From Beijerinckiaceae bacterium (GTDB lineage Bacteria > Pseudomonadota > Alphaproteobacteria > Rhizobiales > Beijerinckiaceae), in assembly GCA_947452455.1 (NCBI GenBank), contig CANGBX010000002.1:434001-498000 (forward strand): a DNA stretch of 64,000 bases, read 5' to 3'. The position numbers and the translations under genes were made by a program. Below the pieces are notes generated by a model. That model ran no database searches. It saw nothing but the letters and a program-made list of their open reading frames with translations, and was not told the DNA's origin. Of this stretch, positions 56,662-64,000 are shown piece after piece. Position 1 is the first letter of the stretch. The number at the start of each line of letters is the position of its first letter.

Positions 56662-57342
56662 ATGACCACACAACTGCCCAATGACGAGCGCCCTGCGGAG
56701 ATTACGCCGCAAATCTTGTTGCGCGCCTATGCGGTCGGCATGTTTCCCATGTCGGAGGGCGCGGATGATCCGTCTATCTTCTGGGTGGATCCCGAAATGC
56801 GCGGGGTCTTTCCGCTCGACAAAATGATCATTTCAAAAAGCCTCGCCAAAGTGATCCGCGCGGATCGTTTTGAAGTGCGGGTGAATGATGACTTTGAAGC
56901 CGTGATTGATGCTTGTGCGGCGGCCGCTCCTGATCGGCACAATACATGGATCAACAGGCGTATCCGCAAACTCTATCGCGATCTCTATGATTTCGGCTTC
57001 GTCCATACGGTCGAAACATTTTTGGATGGTGAGCGTGTAGGCGGTCTTTATGGTGTGAAGATCGGCGCAGCTTTTTTCGGTGAGAGCATGTTCCACCGTG
57101 CCACAGATGCCTCAAAAGTGGCGCTGATGCATTTGGCGGCCCGTTTGCGCAGCGGCGGGTTCCGTCTTCTTGATACGCAATTCATCACGCCACATCTGGC
57201 AACATTGGGCGCGATTGAAATGCCGCGCGATGCCTATCATGTCATGCTTGATGATGCGATCGGACGCAGTGCGGATTTCTTTGTCTGGCCGAAAGGCATG
57301 CATGTGCCCGGCGCAAAAATTCTCGAGATTTTGAAAGATTAG
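56662..57342 (+). CDS. aat: leucyl/phenylalanyl-tRNA-protein transferase
   Basis: Adds Leu or Phe to N-terminal Arg/Lys proteins, marking them for ClpAP. 226 residues with family blocks [58 protein letters not shown] and [16 protein letters not shown]. Its stop overlaps the convergent DUF2155 gene stop by four bases (TTAG). Confidence 0.95.
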   Translation: MTTQLPNDERPAEITPQILLRAYAVGMFPMSEGADDPSIFWVDPEMRGVFPLDKMIISKSLAKVIRADRFEVRVNDDFEAVIDACAAAAPDRHNTWINRRIRKLYRDLYDFGFVHTVETFLDGERVGGLYGVKIGAAFFGESMFHRATDASKVALMHLAARLRSGGFRLLDTQFITPHLATLGAIEMPRDAYHVMLDDAIGRSADFFVWPKGMHVPGAKILEILKD

Positions 57343-58076
57343 CGGCCGCTGGGAATATTGCCGGGCGGCAAAGCAATCGGGGCTTCACGTGCAGACGGCA
57401 AACGCTGCGGTGCCTGCTGCTGAGAAGGCGCAGGGCTGCGCGGCTGCGCAGCGCTTGGCGCTTCAATCACCGGCAAAGCAGGCAGATTGGATGTTGGCGG
57501 GGGAGCCGGAGTGCCGGTGCGTGATCCGGGTGCCGCGCCCACTTCAATCGCATTGCCGAGCGGTGGTGGAGGCACGGGGCCAGAAGGCGTGGCTTGGCGT
57601 GCAGGCTGTTGGCGTTGCGCAGGCGTGCGCTCGGCAGGCGGCGTTGCATCGCGCAGATCAGCCGTTTCTGGCGGCGTGACGATAATATCTTTGCCGCCGC
57701 GACAATCAGTGAGCCATGCATCATAGACCGGATGTTCAATCGCATGCAGGCCGGGGCTTGCTGCAAACATCCAGCCGGAGAAAATGCGCTTCATCTCGGA
57801 CTGCGCATTGACTTCATCGACTTCGACAAAGCTCGTCGTCTGCGGCGCTTCGGTCGGTGGGCGCGTGTAGCAAATGCGCGGTGTGATCTGGATCGTGCCG
57901 AACTGCACGGTCTCATCCATCGCAACATCGAATGTGATGATGCGACCGGTGATTTTATCGAGGCCGGCAAAAACAGCTGTCGGATGTTTGATCTTGTCAG
58001 CTTGCGCAACGCCCATCCCGCCCGCGAAAGCCGCAGCCGCGAGAAGAAGACGCAAGTTAGAAGAATCTCTGATCAT
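57339..58076 (-). CDS. DUF2155 exported protein with Pro-rich tail
   Basis: 245 residues from ATG at 58076; the long upstream frame covers the next gene and is a shadow. Signal peptide ([19 protein letters not shown]), then the DUF2155 core (~30-130) with [13 protein letters not shown] and [21 protein letters not shown] plus a cysteine pair (CYTR, TDCRGG). The last ~100 residues are Pro/Ala/Gln low complexity, probably wall- or membrane-proximal. Function unknown; the family lies beside NDUFA12 in many alphaproteobacteria. Confidence 0.9.
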   Translation of the reverse strand: MIRDSSNLRLLLAAAAFAGGMGVAQADKIKHPTAVFAGLDKITGRIITFDVAMDETVQFGTIQITPRICYTRPPTEAPQTTSFVEVDEVNAQSEMKRIFSGWMFAASPGLHAIEHPVYDAWLTDCRGGKDIIVTPPETADLRDATPPAERTPAQRQQPARQATPSGPVPPPPLGNAIEVGAAPGSRTGTPAPPPTSNLPALPVIEAPSAAQPRSPAPSQQQAPQRLPSAREAPIALPPGNIPSGR

Positions 58077-58146
58077 ATTCCGATTGTCATGCAGGCCGGA
58101 TGAGGCGGAAACATGGCTTTCAAAGTGCGCCCGCAGACGGTGACTT

Positions 58147-58557
58147 TTACTGCCCGGGGGTCCAAGCCTGATAATCGCCCGTTGCCGCCGGACGCTGACC
58201 CGAGGCCAAGGTGGAGCCAGCTGGGCGGTAGGCATTGGCTGTGCCCGTCTGGTTGGCTTCAAACGGCATTTCCCACTCACGCGGCTTATAATTCTCAGCG
58301 GTCGGGGGTGTATCGACTGTGTAATGCAGCCAGCCATACCAGCCGGTTGGGACGCTCGAGGCTTCGCTCACACCATTGAAGATCACCCATCGGCGCACAT
58401 AGCCGAGTGCCGGATCCATCTTGCCGCCCTTGGTCTGGTAATAAAGGTTGCCGAATTCGTCTTTGCCGACGAGCTCGCCATTGCGCCAGGTGTGGAAACG
58501 CGTGTTGAGCGTCTGCCCGTTCCACCAGGTCAAAAGCTGTAGGAGCCAATTCGGCAT
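58147..58557 (-). CDS. NDUFA12-type complex I accessory protein
   Basis: 136 residues from ATG at 58557 with GGGGA before it; the frame to 58647 is an extension. Matches the NADH:ubiquinone oxidoreductase 17.2-kDa family: TWRNGELVGKDEFGNLYYQ, RRWVIFNG, VPTGWYGWLHYTVDTPPTE-like and KPREWEMPFEANQTGT. The protein stabilises complex I in alphaproteobacteria and mitochondria. 70 bases upstream of the DUF2155 gene. Confidence 0.93.
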   Translation of the reverse strand: MPNWLLQLLTWWNGQTLNTRFHTWRNGELVGKDEFGNLYYQTKGGKMDPALGYVRRWVIFNGVSEASSVPTGWYGWLHYTVDTPPTAENYKPREWEMPFEANQTGTANAYRPAGSTLASGQRPAATGDYQAWTPGQ

Positions 58558-59244
58558 GAGAATCCCCGTTGCGCGGCATAAGGTGCGGCGCGGAATATGC
58601 CCCCCGCTCCCCGCCCTGTCCAGCACACAAGCGCCAAATCTGCGCATCGATTCGTAGGGTGCTGCTAGTGACCGCCCAATTACCTGTATGGACTTCCGAT
58701 TCGAGCTTTACCTATGGGGATTCGAGTAAATTTACAGCGGCGCCTCAGCCAGTCACGGCTGCCCCAACACAAGACAAGACGCAACTAGCCACAAGTCTTT
58801 GGGACCCAATTGGTGGCTCGTGGCACTGAAAAATCACGCTAATCCCGACTTGTACAAGCCCCTAAAACCCCTGTTTGAGGTGGAAACACTATAGTTAACA
58901 GGCACTTGTATCGAGGCGGGCAAAGTCATCCCCAATCTTCACAGGAAGCACAACATCTAGTCCTGCGATCAAATTCAAACACAAGACCTTGACGAAACCT
59001 GCGCGCAGGTTCACCTTGTGCCCATCGTTGATTGCCACTTGCATCGCGCCGGAAACAGGCTGCGCCTTGAGAGGTCTTCAGCAAGGCAGAAGCGCCCCCA
59101 ACGAGGCGCACTGCCTTTGAGTGTTCCGGCCGCCTCACAAGGGTGACCGGCCAGTTTCGTCGAGAATTGTGTTTTGGAATCAGGGCTGTGGAAACGGCCC
59201 CGCGGGGACGGGTGTCTCTTGCGTGAATAACAGGGAAGACGTGA
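58558..59244 (+). promoter_or_regulatory. nrdJ upstream region with hairpin-rich leader
   Basis: 687 bases between NDUFA12 and nrdJ. Elements: CTTGTACAAG palindrome (58849-58858); ACACTATAG near 58886, like half an NrdR box; a perfect 16-bp palindrome AACCTGCGCGCAGGTT (58996-59011) framed by CACAAG and CTTGTG; a hairpin AAGGCAG-AA-GCGCC ... GGCGC-A-CTGCCTT (about 59082-59117); and GGCCG/CGGCC arms (about 59127-59151). I see no canonical B12 box. A structured leader is likely; its ligand or regulator is unknown. Confidence 0.5.
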
Positions 59245-62200
59245 ATGCGCATCGAGCGGCGGTATACGAAGGCAGGCCAGGGCCCCTACGCGGGCATTGA
59301 ATTCCGTAAAGGTAAAAGCGAAATCCGCAATCCGGATGGCTCGGTGGTCTTCTCGCAAGACAATATCGACGTGCCGGCGACCTGGAGCCAGGTGGCCACA
59401 GACGTCATCGCGCAAAAGTACTTCCGCAAGGCTGGCGTGCCAGCTCGTTTGAAGAAGGTTGAAGAGAACGACGTCCCCTCGTTCCTCTGGCGTTCTGTGG
59501 CCGATGAAGCGGCTCTGGAAAAATTGCCGAAGGAAGAGCGCTACGGCTCGGAAAAGACGGCCACAGACGTATTCCATCGTCTGGCAGGCGCTTGGACCTA
59601 TTGGGGCTGGAAGGGCAAGTATTTCAACTCGGAAGAAGATGCGCTCGCCTTCTACGAAGAACTCTGCTCGATGCTCGCGCGCCAGATTGCTGCGCCGAAC
59701 TCCCCGCAATGGTTCAACACGGGCCTGCATTGGGCCTATGGCATTGATGGTCCGGGCCAGGGCCATTTCTATGTCGACTACAAGACCGGCAAGCTGACCG
59801 CGTCGAAGTCGTCTTATGAGCATCCCCAGCCGCATGCCTGCTTCATCCAGTCGGTCGCTGACGATCTCGTCAACGAAGGCGGCATTATGGATCTGTGGGT
59901 GCGTGAAGCGCGCCTGTTCAAATATGGCTCGGGCACAGGTTCGAACTTCTCGAAACTGCGTGGCGAGAGTGAAAAGCTTTCGGGCGGCGGCAAGTCGTCG
60001 GGCCTGATGTCCTTCCTGAAGATCGGTGACCGCGCAGCCGGCGCCATCAAGTCGGGCGGCACGACACGTCGCGCAGCCAAAATGGTCGTCGTTGATGCCG
60101 ACCATCCGGATATTGAATCCTACATCGACTGGAAGGTGAAGGAAGAAGAGAAGGTCGCCTCGTTGGTGGCCGGTTCCAAAATCGTCAAGAAGCATATGAA
60201 GGCCATTTTGAAGGCCGCCGTGAATTGCGAAGGCGATGGCGATGATTGCTACAATCCGGAAAAGAATCCGGCGTTGAAGAAGGCGATCAAAATGGCTCGC
60301 CGTGACAGCGTGCCGGACAGTTACATCAAACGCGTCATTCAATTCGCCAAGCAAGGCTATACGGACATCCAGTTCGAAACTTATGACACCGACTGGGATT
60401 CAGAAGCCTATCTGACAGTCGCTGGTCAGAACTCGAACAATTCTGTGCGCGTCACGGATGACTTCCTGCGCGCGGTCGAAGCCGATGCGGATTGGAATCT
60501 CATCCGTCGCACCGATGGCAAATTGCACAAGACGCTCAAGGCCAAGGATCTTTGGGAAAAGATCGGCTATGCCGCTTGGGCATCAGCTGATCCCGGTCTG
60601 CAATATGACACGACGATCAATGATTGGCACACATGCCCGGCATCTGGCCGCATCAATGCGTCGAACCCGTGCTCGGAATATATGTTCCTTGACGATACGG
60701 CCTGCAATCTTGCTTCGCTGAACCTGCTCACGTTCCGTGATCCCAAGACCGGCGAATTCGACATTGTCTCTTACGAACATGCTGTTCGTTTGTGGACGGT
60801 CGTTCTCGAAATCTCGGTGCTGATGGCGCAGTTCCCGTCGAAGGAAATTGCACAACTGTCCTACGAATATCGCACGCTCGGCCTTGGCTATGCCAACGTC
60901 GGCGGTCTGCTGATGTCGTCGGGCTTCAGCTATGACTCGGATGAAGGTCGCGCAATCTGCGGCGCACTCTCCGCGATCATGACGGGCATTTGCTACGCAA
61001 CCTCCGCCGAAATGGCTAAGGAGCATGGTCCCTTCCCCGGCCACAAGCCGAACAAGGACAATATGCTGCGCGTCATTCGCAATCATCGCCGCGCCGCGCA
61101 CGGCAATGGCGATGGTTACGAGGCTCTCTCGATCACGCCAGTGCCGCTCGATCATGCCACGCTCAATGGCATGAAGCAGAATGGCAAGGTGTTCATCGAA
61201 CGCGCCAAGCATGCCTGGGATCAGGCTTTGGCACTGGGTGAAAAGCACGGCTACCGCAATGCGCAGACAACCGTTGTTGCCCCGACCGGCACGATCGGCC
61301 TCGTCATGGATTGCGACACGACCGGCATCGAGCCTGACTTCGCGCTGGTGAAGTTCAAGAAGCTCGCGGGCGGTGGTTACTTCAAGATCATCAACCGTGC
61401 AGTTCCCGAAGCTCTGCGTGCGCTTGGCTATAGCGAAGCACAGCTTGCCGAGATCGAAGCTTTCGCGGTGGGTCATGCCTCCATGCGCCAAGCGCCTGGC
61501 GTCAACCACGCAACGCTGCGTGCCAAGGGCTTTACGGAGCAAAAACTTGAAGAACTCGAAAAGACGCTCGCGGGCGCTTTCGACATCAAGTTCGTCTTCA
61601 ATAAGTGGTCGCTGGGTGCGGACTTCCTCACCGGCACTCTGAAAGTGCCGGCTGAAAAGCTCGATGATCCGACATTCGAACTCTTGCCCTTCCTCGGCTT
61701 CACCAAGTCCGAGATCGAAATGGCCAATACGCATGTTTGCGGCGCGATGACGCTGGAAGGCGCACCGCACCTCAAGCAAGAGCATTACAATGTGTTCGAT
61801 TGCGCCAACCCCTGCGGTCGCACGGGCAAGCGTTATCTATCGGTCGACAGCCACATTCGCATGATGGCGGCGGCACAGCCCTTCATCACGGGTGCGATCT
61901 CCAAGACGATCAACATGCCCAATGATGCGACGGTGGAAGATTGTAAGGAAGCTTACGTCCTCTCCTGGCGTCTAGCGCTCAAGGCCAATGCGCTTTATCG
62001 CGATGGCTCGAAGCTCTCGCAGCCGCTCAACTCGCAGCTCATCGCTGATGAGGATGAAGAGGAAGAAGATGGCATCGAGGCGATTGCCGCACTGCCCGCC
62101 TCCGCGCGCGCATCGGCTGTTGCCGAGAAGATTGTCGAGCGCATTGTGGAACGTGTGGAGCGCACGCGCGAGCGTGAGCGTCTGCCTGATCGCCGCAAGG

Positions 62201-62949
62201 GTTACACCCAGAAGGCGGTTGTGGGTGGCCACAAGGTCTATCTGCGCACCGGCGAATATCAGGATGGCCGCATCGGCGAAATCTTCATCGATATGCATAA
62301 GGAAGGCGCTGCCTTCCGCTCATTGATGAACAATTTCGCCATCGCCATCTCGGTCGGCCTGCAATATGGCGTACCGCTGGATGAATATGTCGATGCCTTC
62401 ACCTTCACCCGCTTCGAGCCAGCCGGCTTCGTGCAGGGCAATGACGCGATCAAGAACGCCACGTCGATCCTCGACTATGTGTTCCGTGAGCTCGCCATTT
62501 CCTACCTCGGCCGCAATGATCTCGCCCATGTCGACCCCTCCGACATTGGCGCGACAGCCATCGGCAAGGGCGAAGACCAGGGCCGCGCGCCTGCCACAGC
62601 CACACAGCAATATGTCTCGCGCGGTTTCGTCCGCTCGAAGACAGACAAGCTGATGGTCGTGCAAGGTGGTGCGGAAGCACTCGCCACCATGGGTGCGACG
62701 GCGTTGAAGAACGAAGTCATGTTCCGCGAGGAAGTGAGCACGATCACGACGGAACTCGACACGCTGGATTGGCAGGCTCCGGCCGCCAAATCATCGGCAT
62801 CGGGTCAGTCGATTGCCGACAAGCGCGCTGAAGCCCGCATGAAGGGCTATGTCGGCGAATCCTGCCCGGAATGCGCCAACTTCACACTGGTGCGTAACGG
62901 CACCTGCTTGAAGTGCGACACTTGCGGGTCGACGACAGGCTGCTCGTGA
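59245..62949 (+). CDS. nrdJ: adenosylcobalamin-dependent ribonucleotide reductase (class II)
   Basis: Makes deoxyribonucleotides without oxygen dependence. 1,234 residues. Catalytic barrel motifs: [18 protein letters not shown] with the active-site cysteine and Asn/Glu, and [20 protein letters not shown] Glu-rich linker and helical segment (~930-990) precede a C-terminal domain. The tail SCPECANF ... [13 protein letters not shown] holds paired cysteines, one pair acting as the thiol relay and others probably zinc-binding. AGGGA precedes ATG. No class I genes are near, so B12 supply would matter for growth. Confidence 0.97.
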   Translation: MRIERRYTKAGQGPYAGIEFRKGKSEIRNPDGSVVFSQDNIDVPATWSQVATDVIAQKYFRKAGVPARLKKVEENDVPSFLWRSVADEAALEKLPKEERYGSEKTATDVFHRLAGAWTYWGWKGKYFNSEEDALAFYEELCSMLARQIAAPNSPQWFNTGLHWAYGIDGPGQGHFYVDYKTGKLTASKSSYEHPQPHACFIQSVADDLVNEGGIMDLWVREARLFKYGSGTGSNFSKLRGESEKLSGGGKSSGLMSFLKIGDRAAGAIKSGGTTRRAAKMVVVDADHPDIESYIDWKVKEEEKVASLVAGSKIVKKHMKAILKAAVNCEGDGDDCYNPEKNPALKKAIKMARRDSVPDSYIKRVIQFAKQGYTDIQFETYDTDWDSEAYLTVAGQNSNNSVRVTDDFLRAVEADADWNLIRRTDGKLHKTLKAKDLWEKIGYAAWASADPGLQYDTTINDWHTCPASGRINASNPCSEYMFLDDTACNLASLNLLTFRDPKTGEFDIVSYEHAVRLWTVVLEISVLMAQFPSKEIAQLSYEYRTLGLGYANVGGLLMSSGFSYDSDEGRAICGALSAIMTGICYATSAEMAKEHGPFPGHKPNKDNMLRVIRNHRRAAHGNGDGYEALSITPVPLDHATLNGMKQNGKVFIERAKHAWDQALALGEKHGYRNAQTTVVAPTGTIGLVMDCDTTGIEPDFALVKFKKLAGGGYFKIINRAVPEALRALGYSEAQLAEIEAFAVGHASMRQAPGVNHATLRAKGFTEQKLEELEKTLAGAFDIKFVFNKWSLGADFLTGTLKVPAEKLDDPTFELLPFLGFTKSEIEMANTHVCGAMTLEGAPHLKQEHYNVFDCANPCGRTGKRYLSVDSHIRMMAAAQPFITGAISKTINMPNDATVEDCKEAYVLSWRLALKANALYRDGSKLSQPLNSQLIADEDEEEEDGIEAIAALPASARASAVAEKIVERIVERVERTRERERLPDRRKGYTQKAVVGGHKVYLRTGEYQDGRIGEIFIDMHKEGAAFRSLMNNFAIAISVGLQYGVPLDEYVDAFTFTRFEPAGFVQGNDAIKNATSILDYVFRELAISYLGRNDLAHVDPSDIGATAIGKGEDQGRAPATATQQYVSRGFVRSKTDKLMVVQGGAEALATMGATALKNEVMFREEVSTITTELDTLDWQAPAAKSSASGQSIADKRAEARMKGYVGESCPECANFTLVRNGTCLKCDTCGSTTGCS

Positions 62950-62978
62950 TCGTCTGATCGCATTCTTCTGAACAACAG

Positions 62979-63007
62979 ACGGCGGGGCAAAACCCCGCCG
63001 TTTTTTT
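62979..63007 (+). terminator. nrdJ terminator
   Basis: ACGGCGGGG-CAAAA-CCCCGCCGT followed by TTTTTT, 30 bases after the nrdJ stop: a classic intrinsic terminator. Confidence 0.95.
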
Positions 63008-63278
63008 ATGCGCTTTTTTGCGTGGAAGGAGACTGAACATGTGCGTTTTTTTACGCCTCGCTCAAAGCGTGAAAAAAAAGCCTCCTTCTAGAGGTTTTCT
63101 AACCCTCGGAAAAAACAACAAAATTTTTTGTCGTTAATATCATTTTAAGTCTGACGTGGACTTTACGTCAGCTATCAAGCTTTCATTCATCTGCAAGCAC
63201 GAAAAAGGACATAGCTGTTTTCTGTTCGGGTTTGCGCAAAAAAGATTTCAGATGCGGATTTTCAAAAGGAATTTTCAG
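63008..63278 (+). promoter_or_regulatory. flp upstream region with inverted repeat
   Basis: AT-rich region before the first pilin gene. A perfect inverted repeat CTGACGT-N7-ACGTCAG lies at 63151-63171, 108 bases before the start, a likely operator for an unknown dimeric regulator. Upstream frame extension of the pilin (63156-63278) has no pilin likeness. Confidence 0.5.
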
Positions 63279-63497
63279 ATGCTCAAGATCAAATCATTAC
63301 TCGCCGACGAGTCCGGCGCCACCGCCGTTGAATACGGCCTCATCATTGCGCTGGTTGCCGCCATTTCGATGACAACCATCAAGACCCTTGGCCAGAACCT
63401 CGCCACGCATTGGCAGGCTGTTGAGAAAGTCATTCCGGCTGACGTTGGATCGATTACAGCGCCGACGGCGATTACCGTGACAACGGGGAACCCGTAA
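63279..63497 (+). CDS. Flp/Fap-type prepilin 1
   Basis: 72 residues from ATG at 63279 with AGGA eight bases upstream. Short leader MLKIKSLLADESG, prepilin cleavage before ATAVEYGL, then a hydrophobic helix IIALVAAISMTTI. Flp pilins are the subunits of tight-adherence pili. The tad machinery is not in the window. The C-terminal tail PADVGSITAPTAI is longer than usual for Flp. Confidence 0.92.
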   Translation: MLKIKSLLADESGATAVEYGLIIALVAAISMTTIKTLGQNLATHWQAVEKVIPADVGSITAPTAITVTTGNP

Positions 63498-63551
63498 ACA
63501 TTATTAGCGGGGTGTAACGTCTCGCTCTTCGCATCTGAAAGTTTCTCGCCA

Positions 63552-63587
63552 GAGATCGTCGTGAATCTGTGAGTTCACGACGATCTC
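63552..63587 (+). other. 14-bp perfect stem-loop between the two pilin genes
   Basis: GAGATCGTCGTGAA (63552-63565), 8-base loop, TTCACGACGATCTC (63574-63587), with further TTCTC/GAGAA pairing outside and no T-run. It would stabilise or attenuate the pilin mRNA. Confidence 0.75.
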
Positions 63588-63634
63588 GGAGAACCTCAAC
63601 AGAATGGAAGTCATTCAAGCCAGGACACTTTGCT

Positions 63635-63847
63635 ATGTTGAAATCATTTGCCACTGATGAGAACGGCGCCACTGCAGTCGAATATGGATTGATGATTGCA
63701 ATTGTCGCCGCCATTTCCATGACGACAGTCAAAATGCTGGGGCAAAATCTGGCCAGCCATTGGCAGGCTGTTGAGAAGGTCATTCCCGCGGATGTAGGCA
63801 GCATCGTCAACCCAACGGTGATTGACGCGACAACAGGAAACCCTTGA
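63635..63847 (+). CDS. Flp/Fap-type prepilin 2
   Basis: 70 residues from ATG at 63635. MLKSFATDENG leader, cleavage before ATAVEYGL, helix MIAIVAAISMTTV, and NLASHWQAVEKVIPADVGSI shared almost word for word with prepilin 1. Clear tandem duplicate. One may be the major subunit and the other minor, set by the stem-loop between them (inference). Confidence 0.92.
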   Translation: MLKSFATDENGATAVEYGLMIAIVAAISMTTVKMLGQNLASHWQAVEKVIPADVGSIVNPTVIDATTGNP

Positions 63848-63868
63848 ACCATAAGTCCGATGACGCAC

Positions 63869-64000
63869 TCAGTGCAGAATCTGGCTGAGGAAGAGTTTCG
63901 TCCGCTCATGCTGCGGGTTTGAGAAAAACGCGTCGGGCGCATTGGCTTCCACAATCTGCCCCTGATCCATAAAGATCACGCGGTCGGCGACTTGCCGTGC
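63869..64000 (-). CDS. amino-acid ABC transporter ATPase, C-terminal fragment
   Basis: 43 codons plus stop, open at the window edge. Reads ARQVADRVIFMDQGQIVEAN, then SNPQHERTKLFLSQILH, the characteristic end of GlnQ/AapP-type polar amino-acid importers. Converges with the second pilin gene. The rest lies beyond 64000. Confidence 0.88.
   Translation of the reverse strand, partial: ARQVADRVIFMDQGQIVEANAPDAFFSNPQHERTKLFLSQILH

Noticed and set aside
58900-59240. Cobalamin riboswitch before nrdJ
   Set aside because: Hairpins are there but I could not place the conserved B12-box sequences in order; kept only as an open question.
59011-60354. 447-codon frame on the minus strand, and a second of 400 codons at 60583-61785
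   Set aside because: Both lie opposite nrdJ, a clear real gene; His/Arg/Asp-heavy composition is the mirror of its codon use.

Overview
The window reads as a chromosome segment of an alphaproteobacterium, most likely a member of the Hyphomicrobiales (Rhizobiales). The evidence is the set of gene neighbourhoods typical of that order: proS-lolC-lolD near dnaE; gyrA-coaD-two cyclophilins-queA-tgt; ssb facing uvrA; prfB-mrcA-amidase facing rne; aroQ-accB-accC-aat followed by a DUF2155 gene and an NDUFA12 homologue. It also carries an adenosylcobalamin-dependent ribonucleotide reductase, Flp pilins and GTTC-N7-GTTC LexA boxes of the alphaproteobacterial type. I cannot name genus or species. No rRNA, tRNA, CRISPR array, insertion sequence or prophage was seen.

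Layout. (1) 1-17.5 kb, minus strand: an accessory cassette with touching or overlapping genes, transcribed as giant extracellular protein (about 4,100 residues, DUF4347 head plus some 28 Ig-like modules) -> TolC-type outer membrane factor -> short periplasmic adaptor -> GAF-like/HlyD adaptor -> M50 intramembrane metalloprotease with an adaptor-like tail, cut by the window edge. No ABC ATPase lies inside it. (2) 17.6-25.5 kb: dnaE, a 39-codon membrane peptide gene behind a textbook LexA-repressed promoter, queC, lolD, lolC and proS. (3) 25.6-27.6 kb: a probable structured small RNA, then DoxX and OpgC-like membrane proteins. (4) 27.6-36.1 kb: queuosine genes (tgt, a small coupled gene, queA), a Mur ligase of Mpl type, two cyclophilins, coaD and gyrA. 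(5) 36.2-41.3 kb: an exported alpha/beta hydrolase, ssb with a small overlapping gene, an SOS box, and uvrA. (6) 41.4-49.8 kb: prfB with its programmed +1 frameshift, PBP1A, an AMIN-amidase, and rne with a long leader. (7) 49.8-58.6 kb: aminotransferase, M48 protease with TPRs, DsbA-like oxidoreductase, a YafQ/DinJ-type toxin-antitoxin pair, aroQ, accB, accC, aat, DUF2155 protein and NDUFA12. (8) 58.6-64 kb: nrdJ behind a hairpin-rich leader, two tandem Flp prepilins separated by a 14-bp perfect stem-loop, and the C-terminal end of an amino-acid ABC ATPase.

The most unusual parts are the ABC-less export cassette with its giant cargo, the SOS-controlled membrane peptide directly upstream of dnaE, and the orphan structured RNA at 25.75-25.96 kb. 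Four copies of a dispersed palindromic repeat (CGTCATTGCGAGC type) sit between genes. Smaller oddities are a histone-H1-like tail on AccB, loss of two zinc cysteines in Tgt, and a Mur ligase with an altered P-loop. Many start codons here were moved inside the longest reading frame because the upstream candidates were TTG or GTG without a ribosome binding site.
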